From positions 1-14,034 of the forward strand of contig JAJZIE010000039.1 of assembly GCA_021810725.1 (NCBI GenBank): DNA of 14,034 nt. The letters run 5' to 3'. A program made the translations under genes and the position numbers. This DNA is from Bacillota bacterium (GTDB taxonomy: Bacteria; Bacillota; Sulfobacillia; JAJZYS01; JAJYTV01). The number at the start of each line of letters is the position of its first letter. Within the stretch, counting starts at the first letter, position 1. Below, piece after piece: positions 6,596 to 11,690 of the stretch. The notes under the pieces are model-generated. The model was not told the origin of the DNA, did not search any database, and saw only the letters and a list, made by a program, of their open reading frames with translations.

Positions 6596-7573
6596 ATGCT
6601 CAAGGTTACGAAGAATGCCCCACAGATGGCGATCATCCAGCTCGGGCAGGCGTTCCGCAACTTCTTCGCTGGCCGCGCGAAGCATCCGACGTTCCGCCGA
6701 AAGGGCGTCGACGACAGGTTCACGATCACGAACGACCAGTTTCAGGTGGCGGGACGCCGCATCCGTATTCCGCACCTCGGCTGGGTACGGATGCGAGAAG
6801 AGCTGCGCTTCTCCGGCAAGATCGTGTCGGCCACGGTCTCCCGGATCGCGGATCGCTGGTTCGTGGCGATCACGGTCGACACCGAAGATCCACCAAAGCG
6901 TCCGGCAGAGCACAAGGGGGCTGTCGGCGTGGATCTCGGCGTGCTCGCGCTGGCCACGCTCTCGACGGGCGAACGCATCGTGGGTCCCAAGGCGCTCAGG
7001 CGGGAGCTCCGACGTCTGCGCCGGCTGAGCCGGAGTCTCTCTCGCAAGCAGAAGGGTTCGAAGAACCGCGCCAAGGCGAAAAACAAAGTCGCGCGGCTTC
7101 ACGCCCGGATCGCGAACATCCGGCAGGACTCCCTGCACCAGCTCACTTCGGATATCACGCGCCGCTTCGACGTCATCGGCATCGAGGATCTTAACCTGCG
7201 GGGGATGGTGCGCAACCACCACCTGGCCCGCTCTATAGCCGACATGGGGTTTCATGAGTTCCGCCGGCAAGTGGAGTACAAGGCCGCCCGGCGCGGGGCC
7301 GCCGTGGTGACGGCGGATCGCTTCTTCCCGAGCAGTAAGCTCTGCTCGACCTGTGGCGTGATCCAGGACGAGATGCCGCTCACGGTACGCACCTGGACCT
7401 GCCCGGCGTGCAACACCACGCACGACTGGGACCTGAACGCAGCGATCAATCTAGCCCGATACGCCGTGAGTTCCACGGCGTATGCCTGTGGAGGGGAAGG
7501 CTCTGGCGGTAGTCATCCGACTGCTGTGAAACCGGCCCTGTTGAAGCAGGAAGTCAGCATTATTCATGTTTGA
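6596..7573 (+). CDS. tnpB: TnpB, RNA-guided nuclease of IS200/IS605 type, 5' end broken
   Basis: 325 residues from the first available ATG. The RuvC-like triad is complete: Asp113 (GVDLG), Glu197 (IGIEDLNLRGM) and Asp279 in HDWDLNAAINL. The zinc finger has all four cysteines, C250/C253 and C269/C272. TnpB of this kind uses the guide RNA made from its own 3' end to cut DNA at the donor site. Homology continues upstream of the ATG in the same frame from about 6461 (...NWALAEWDRQYG..., then AIKREEYPW), back to a stop at 6386-6388, but there is no in-frame start codon. The usual first ~40 residues ending in 'ARFAYNWAL' are scrambled. So the gene is probably a pseudogene, or makes a protein lacking about 80 N-terminal residues. 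No tnpA is present. HDWD replaces the more usual HDRD. Confidence 0.85.
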   Translation: MLKVTKNAPQMAIIQLGQAFRNFFAGRAKHPTFRRKGVDDRFTITNDQFQVAGRRIRIPHLGWVRMREELRFSGKIVSATVSRIADRWFVAITVDTEDPPKRPAEHKGAVGVDLGVLALATLSTGERIVGPKALRRELRRLRRLSRSLSRKQKGSKNRAKAKNKVARLHARIANIRQDSLHQLTSDITRRFDVIGIEDLNLRGMVRNHHLARSIADMGFHEFRRQVEYKAARRGAAVVTADRFFPSSKLCSTCGVIQDEMPLTVRTWTCPACNTTHDWDLNAAINLARYAVSSTAYACGGEGSGGSHPTAVKPALLKQEVSIIHV

Positions 7574-7581
7574 CCATGAAT
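7562..7581 (+). repeat. hairpin over the tnpB stop, likely right end of the IS605-type element
   Basis: Perfect 7-bp inverted repeat ATTCATG (7562-7568) and CATGAAT (7575-7581) with a 6-nt loop that contains the tnpB stop codon TGA. IS200/IS605 elements carry short sub-terminal hairpins recognised by TnpA, and the right-end one lies at or just after the end of tnpB, which fits. It would also fall in the 3' part of the guide (omega) RNA. The exact element end is not identifiable. Confidence 0.55.
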
Positions 7582-7597
7582 GAGCAAGTCTGATGGA

Positions 7598-7617
7598 GGG
7601 AGCCTGCGAAGGCTCCC
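7598..7617. terminator. GC-rich hairpin between tnpB and the convergent small gene
   Basis: Perfect 7-bp stem GGGAGCC (7598-7604) and GGCTCCC (7611-7617) around the loop TGCGAA. It stands 25 bp after the tnpB stop and 18 bp beyond the stop of the leftward gene ending at 7636, so it could terminate transcription from either side. No long T run follows on either strand. It may alternatively belong to the tnpB-associated RNA. Confidence 0.45.
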
Positions 7618-7635
7618 CCGCGATGTTGTACCGGT

Positions 7636-7956
7636 CTACGGACGCAACGCGTGCACGAGCTGGTCCAGCGCCTGGCCGACCTGCCGCAGGGCAAGGCCGA
7701 TCTCCTGGAGGTAACGCTGAACGCCCTGCGAGTTCTGGCTCATCTGCTGGCTCATCTGCTGCGTCGACTGAGCCACGTGCTGAAGCGATTCGGCCCCAAG
7801 CCAGAGCGCCAGCACCCCGAGCGCCACCAGCACGAGCAGGATCGCGAGAACCCAGTGCAGGAACTTGGATCCTGTCGGGCGGCGTACGTGCACGATCCGC
7901 TCCGGCCGCCTGTCGTGAGGATTGCGACTCGACTGGCCAGGGTTCGGTGTCAGCAT
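7636..7956 (-). CDS. small single-pass membrane protein with a Gln-rich tail
   Basis: 106 residues, not recognised as a named family. A basic N-terminal stretch (RNPHDRRPERIVHVRR) is followed by one strong transmembrane helix (WVLAILLVLVALGVLALWLG, residues ~35-54). A Ser/Gln-rich tail (QSTQQMSQQMSQNSQ and onward) has heptad-like spacing and probably forms an amphipathic helix or coiled coil. Charge distribution suggests the N-terminus is inside and the tail outside. I chose the ATG at 7956 (GGGGG 8 nt upstream) over a GTG three codons earlier, which would overlap that site. It is divergent from the amidase gene, sharing a 142-bp intergenic region, and is followed by a hairpin. Function is unknown. 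Confidence 0.7.
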   Translation of the reverse strand: MLTPNPGQSSRNPHDRRPERIVHVRRPTGSKFLHWVLAILLVLVALGVLALWLGAESLQHVAQSTQQMSQQMSQNSQGVQRYLQEIGLALRQVGQALDQLVHALRP

Positions 7957-8098
7957 GACTCCCACCCCCTACTAAAGTATTTCGGCCGCAAGCCCGCGTT
8001 TCCGGGGGACAGGCGCCGTCGCCCCCGTTGCAGGAGAACCGGCATGCCTCGTCGCAGTTTGGCCTCAAGACTTTGACGTCACCGAGGGAGGCCTCCCC
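7957..8098. promoter_or_regulatory. divergent intergenic region with amidase ribosome binding site
   Basis: 142 bp between two divergent starts, which must hold promoters for both. It contains a small symmetric AT-rich patch, TACTAAAGTA (7971-7980), the only such stretch here. No clear -35/-10 pair is visible. GGGAGG (8086-8091) lies 7 nt before the amidase ATG and fixes that start. Confidence 0.4.
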
Positions 8099-9490
8099 AT
8101 GGCCCTGGGCATGCCGGACGACAACGCCTTCACCGCTGCCCGCACGCTGCTCGGCCGCTTCGCACGCCAGGAGACGACACCGACCACCGTCCTCAGGGAG
8201 CAGGAGGGGCACCTTGCCGCGCTCGAGCCCGTCTTGCGCTGCTACATCACCCACGACGCCGAGGGCGCCGCAGCCGCAGCCCGCGCCGCCGACGAGGCAT
8301 GGCGCGAGGGGCGCCCGAGACCGCTCCTCGGCCTGACGCTCGGAGTCAAAGACCTCTACGACGTCGCAGGACTCCCCACCACCGGCGGCAGCGCGGCCTA
8401 CGGCCAGGAGCCCGCGCAGGCGGACGCCACGGTGGTGGCGCGGCTCAGAGAAGCGGGGGTCGTGATCACAGGCAAGACGAACACGGAGGAACTGGCCTTC
8501 GGCGTGATCACCGAACCGACCCGCAATCCCTACGACCCCTCCCGCATCCCGGGAGGCTCCTCGGGGGGATCCGCGGCGGCCCTCGCGGCCGGGCTCGTGC
8601 AACTCGCGATCGGCACCGACACCGCCGGGTCGATCCGCATCCCCTCGGCGCTCTGCGGCGTCGTCGGCCTGAAACCGAGCACGGGCCTGACATCCCGCAG
8701 CGGCGTGATGCCCTTGTCCGACACCCTCGACTTCGCGGGGCCGATGGCCCGAACCGTGGCCGACGTGCGACTGCTGCTCGACGTGATGGCGGGCTACGAC
8801 CCCGACGATCCCTGGTCGCTGCCCCCCCCGCCGCCGGCGCCACCACGCCTGGACGGCCTGGGCATCCCCTGGGCGTGGCTCGAGGGCCAGATCGACCAGG
8901 ACACGCGGCGGCTCTTCGTCCAGGCCGTCGAGCTCTTGGAACGGCTGGGCCTGCGGGCCCAGAGCCTGGACTGGCCGATGCCCGAGGAGTTCATGGCCCT
9001 GCAGGGGCGCATCCGTGCCCCCGAGACCTACCTGACACATCGCGACGCCATCCTCGACCGCCCCGAGCGCTTCGGGCCGGGACTGGTCGAGCGCATCGCG
9101 GCGGGCCGCGACAGCCAGGCCGCGGACTACGTGCAGGCCATGCGCGAACGTCATCTGCTACGCCGCGAGCTCGAGCGCGATCTCCAAAAGCGCGGCATCG
9201 GCTTCGTGGCCCTGCCGACGACGCCGATCCCGGCACCGCCGGCCGGCGTGCTGCGGGTGCAGTTGCCGAGCGGCCAGGACCTCACGGTGCGGGAGGCGCT
9301 GATCCGCTACACCGCCCCGTTCAACGTCACAGGCTGGCCCGCCCTGAGTCTGCCGATGGGGCTCGGCGGCGACGGCCTGCCCCGCGGTCTGCAACTCGCG
9401 GGCCGCCTTTACGACGACTACGCCCTGCTGGACCTCGCGGAACGTCTCAGCGGCCTCCTGCCTCCCCTGCCCCGTCCGCGGAATCTATGA
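8099..9490 (+). CDS. amidase signature family hydrolase
   Basis: 463-residue amidase-signature enzyme, hydrolysing a C-N amide bond of an unidentified substrate, probably in the cytoplasm (no signal peptide). The Ser-cisSer-Lys triad is complete: Lys84 in GVKDLYDVAG, cis-Ser154 in GGSSGGSAAALAAGL and nucleophile Ser178 in GTDTAGSIRIPSALCG. The 24-residue spacing between the two serines is the same as in the well-studied family members. The length is normal. It resembles GatA, allophanate hydrolase and generic amidases, but no gatB/gatC lies nearby, so a GatCAB subunit is unlikely. A run of eight C residues (8822-8829) encodes part of a Pro-rich loop (residues ~242-249). Its stop overlaps an ATG of the next frame (ATGA, 9487-9490), so the downstream membrane protein is probably co-transcribed. 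Confidence 0.94.
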   Translation: MALGMPDDNAFTAARTLLGRFARQETTPTTVLREQEGHLAALEPVLRCYITHDAEGAAAAARAADEAWREGRPRPLLGLTLGVKDLYDVAGLPTTGGSAAYGQEPAQADATVVARLREAGVVITGKTNTEELAFGVITEPTRNPYDPSRIPGGSSGGSAAALAAGLVQLAIGTDTAGSIRIPSALCGVVGLKPSTGLTSRSGVMPLSDTLDFAGPMARTVADVRLLLDVMAGYDPDDPWSLPPPPPAPPRLDGLGIPWAWLEGQIDQDTRRLFVQAVELLERLGLRAQSLDWPMPEEFMALQGRIRAPETYLTHRDAILDRPERFGPGLVERIAAGRDSQAADYVQAMRERHLLRRELERDLQKRGIGFVALPTTPIPAPPAGVLRVQLPSGQDLTVREALIRYTAPFNVTGWPALSLPMGLGGDGLPRGLQLAGRLYDDYALLDLAERLSGLLPPLPRPRNL

Positions 9491-9513
9491 CGGCCACACC
9501 GGGAGGAATGCCC

Positions 9514-10404
9514 TTGTCATCGTCCAGCTCACCTGATCGCGTGCTGCGCCTGGGTCTCGGCGTCCTCTGGCTGCTCGACGGCTTTCTGCAGATGCAGCCC
9601 GGCATGTTCACCATGGACATGGTCTCGACCATCATGCAGCCCGCCGCCACGGGGCAGCCGGCCTGGCTGACCGCACTCATCTCCTGGTCGATCCGCCTTG
9701 TCACGCCGCACCTCATCGCCTTCAACTGGACCGTCGTCGCGCTGCAGCTGCTGATCGGGGTGCTCATCCTCTGGCCCGCCCCTCGGGTGCAGCGCGGTGG
9801 GCTCTGGCTCTCGGTCGTCTGGGGTGCGCTGGTATGGCTGGTCGGCGAGGGCCTCGGGCAGGTCCTGACCGGTTCCGCGACGTTCCTGGTCGGCGCGCCT
9901 GGGTCCGCCTTCTACTACGCGCTGCTGTCGCTGATGCTGCTGATGGCGGGTCCGGGCAGGCAGGGCCAGGGGCTCCACCGCTACGGCTCGGTCGTCGCGG
10001 GCAGCCTGGTGCTCGCGGCGCTCTTTCAGTTGGCTCCGGTCTACTTCACGAGCCTCGGCATCGCGGGTCCCTTCGCCGGAGCCGCCATGATGCAGCAGCC
10101 GACCTTCATGCGCGCGATGCTCGATGCGGTGGCCACGGCCGCGGCGACGCGGGCGGTCATCGTCAACGTCGCCCTCATCGCCGTCTTCGTCCTCCTGGCG
10201 GTCTGGCTGTGGCTGCGTCCAGGCAAGGGTGCGCCCTATCTCGTGACGGCGCTCCTCCTGCTCCTCATCTGGGTCCTCGCGCAGGACGCCGGCATGTTCT
10301 GGAGCGGCATGTCGACCGATCCCAACACGGCGCCCGTGCTCGCGCTCGCGCTGCTGGCCGCCTGGACGGGGCGGCCGCGGCCGTGGTTCCACGGCCGCCT
10401 CTAG
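9514..10404 (+). CDS. polytopic membrane protein of unknown function
   Basis: About 296 residues with roughly seven transmembrane segments. The opening LRLGLGVLWLLDGFLQMQPG, then a WSIRL helix start, a LWLSVVWGALVWLVGEGLG helix and GAPGSAFYYALL resemble a family of uncharacterised bacterial membrane proteins I have seen, of DoxX-like overall appearance; I cannot name it with certainty. The frame has three possible starts. ATG at 9487 overlaps the amidase stop but has no ribosome binding site, ATG at 9508 is directly behind GGGAGG (9501-9506), and TTG at 9514 is 7 nt behind it. I chose TTG because a 7-nt spacing recurs in this window; the 9487 start would give 305 residues. No known catalytic motif is seen. 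Co-transcription with the amidase suggests a linked role, perhaps substrate entry, but this is inference. Confidence 0.85.
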   Translation: MSSSSSPDRVLRLGLGVLWLLDGFLQMQPGMFTMDMVSTIMQPAATGQPAWLTALISWSIRLVTPHLIAFNWTVVALQLLIGVLILWPAPRVQRGGLWLSVVWGALVWLVGEGLGQVLTGSATFLVGAPGSAFYYALLSLMLLMAGPGRQGQGLHRYGSVVAGSLVLAALFQLAPVYFTSLGIAGPFAGAAMMQQPTFMRAMLDAVATAAATRAVIVNVALIAVFVLLAVWLWLRPGKGAPYLVTALLLLLIWVLAQDAGMFWSGMSTDPNTAPVLALALLAAWTGRPRPWFHGRL

Positions 10405-10424
10405 CCATGCGCCGAAGGCGCCAT

Positions 10425-10459
10425 GAGGCCGCGGATTCCCAAATGGAATCCGCGGCCTC
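10425..10459. terminator. bidirectional terminator-type hairpin between convergent genes
   Basis: Perfect 15-bp stem GAGGCCGCGGATTCC (10425-10439) and GGAATCCGCGGCCTC (10445-10459) with the 5-nt loop CAAAT. It lies 20 bp after the stop of the rightward membrane protein gene and 31 bp beyond the stop of the leftward glcF gene, so it can serve both. There is no T-tract on either strand. A smaller 5-bp hairpin (10409-10421) precedes it. Confidence 0.8.
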
Positions 10460-10490
10460 GCCTTGAACCCACGCTCCCGGGGCAAGCGCT

Positions 10491-11690
10491 CTAGGTGCGA
10501 CGCTCCCAGAGCCAGTCCACGAGGTGGCGCACCTCGAAACGGCTTCCGCTCTCTTTCGCCCCTAGCCTGAGCTGCAGTTCGCAACCCGGATTCGCCGTGA
10601 CAACCGTCCTGGCGCCGGTCCGCTCGATCTCCCGCACCTTGCCCTCGAGCACTACGTCGCTCACGTCCGGTCGCACAAGGTTGTAGATGCCGGCCGACCC
10701 GCAGCAGCTGCCGGCGCCCTCCATCTCGCAGTAGCCGTCCCCCGCAAGCAGCCGCCTGGGCGCCGCCTGCACCTTCATGCCGTTGCGCAGGTGACAGGAA
10801 TCCTGGTACGTGATGGGCTCGTCGGCGGCCGGAGGGCGCGTCCTGTAGCCCTGGCGGTCGAGAAGCGTGGCTACGTCCTCCACAGCTTGGCTGAAACGCT
10901 CCGCGCGCTCGCGCCAATCCGGATCGTCCGCCAGCAGTTCGCCATAGGTCCTCATGTGCGCTCCGCAACCGCCTGCCAGGCTGACCACGGTCTCCCCGCC
11001 GCTCGCCTCGAAGGCGGCGATGACCTGCCGCGCCATCTCCCGCGCTGTTGGCAAGTCGCCCTGGTGCGCATGCAGGGCGCCGCAGCAGCCCGCCGACTGG
11101 GGCATGAGATCCGCGCCCAGCCCCGCCTCACGGAGCAGGAGGACGGCGCGGGCGTTGGTGCGCGGCCACACCACGTCCATGACGCAGCCGCGGTGGATCT
11201 GCACCTGGGCCCCGGCCTCCCGGGGCACATGGGGCACCTCCGCAGGTTCCGGCAGGGCGGCCATCAGCCGGGCGGCGCTACGCCGCGATCCCAGCCCCCG
11301 GGCCAAACGGAGCGCCCGGTTGCCCTGCGTGCGCCAGACCCTCCCCGCGGCGCGCAGCAGCACGTGGCTGCGCACCATCCGCAGCGCGAGCCGGGCCTCC
11401 GCGGGCGGCGGCTCCTGAACCGCCCTGAGGAGAGAGCGGCCGACCAGCAGGATGGTCTCGTACGGCACGCCCGAGGGGCAGGCGGCCTCGCAGGCGCGGC
11501 AACCAAGGCACTCCTCGAACGTCGCGAGATTCTCGGCCGTCTCCTCGACCGCCGAGGAGAGCACATCCTTGAGCCTCGCGATCCGCCCGCGCGGTGACGA
11601 CTCCTCGGTGCGGAAGATGCGGTAGGTCGGGCAGGACTGAAGGCAGAAGCCGCATTGGATGCAGGTGTCGATCGCATCCCGCACCTTCAT
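10491..11690 (-). CDS. glcF: glycolate oxidase iron-sulfur subunit GlcF
   Basis: 399-residue electron-transfer subunit of glycolate oxidase, passing electrons from the flavin subunit to the membrane quinone pool. Two 4Fe-4S ferredoxin motifs are complete: Cys10/13/16/20 (CIQCGFCLQSCP) and Cys61/64/67/71 (CLGCRACEAACP). Two cysteine-rich CCG domains follow: Cys169, CCG at 202-204 and Cys242, then Cys299, CCG at 329-331 and Cys370. Order and length match GlcF. The ATG at 11690 overlaps the stop of the upstream GlcDE gene (ATGA) and has GGGAGG 9 nt before it. Related lactate-oxidising proteins (LutA/LldE) carry CCG domains, but the two N-terminal ferredoxin motifs plus the GlcD/E partner favour glycolate or another 2-hydroxyacid. 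It is followed by the hairpin at 10425-10459. Confidence 0.95.
   Translation of the reverse strand: MKVRDAIDTCIQCGFCLQSCPTYRIFRTEESSPRGRIARLKDVLSSAVEETAENLATFEECLGCRACEAACPSGVPYETILLVGRSLLRAVQEPPPAEARLALRMVRSHVLLRAAGRVWRTQGNRALRLARGLGSRRSAARLMAALPEPAEVPHVPREAGAQVQIHRGCVMDVVWPRTNARAVLLLREAGLGADLMPQSAGCCGALHAHQGDLPTAREMARQVIAAFEASGGETVVSLAGGCGAHMRTYGELLADDPDWRERAERFSQAVEDVATLLDRQGYRTRPPAADEPITYQDSCHLRNGMKVQAAPRRLLAGDGYCEMEGAGSCCGSAGIYNLVRPDVSDVVLEGKVREIERTGARTVVTANPGCELQLRLGAKESGSRFEVRHLVDWLWERRT

Noticed and set aside
7451..9154. 567-codon leftward open frame
   Set aside because: Antisense to tnpB and the amidase, both of which have clear catalytic motifs; it has no recognisable domain.
8299..9486. 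Upstream part of the frame encoding the membrane protein
   Set aside because: Out-of-frame shadow of the amidase; only the part after about 9487 encodes hydrophobic helices, so this is not a large fusion protein.
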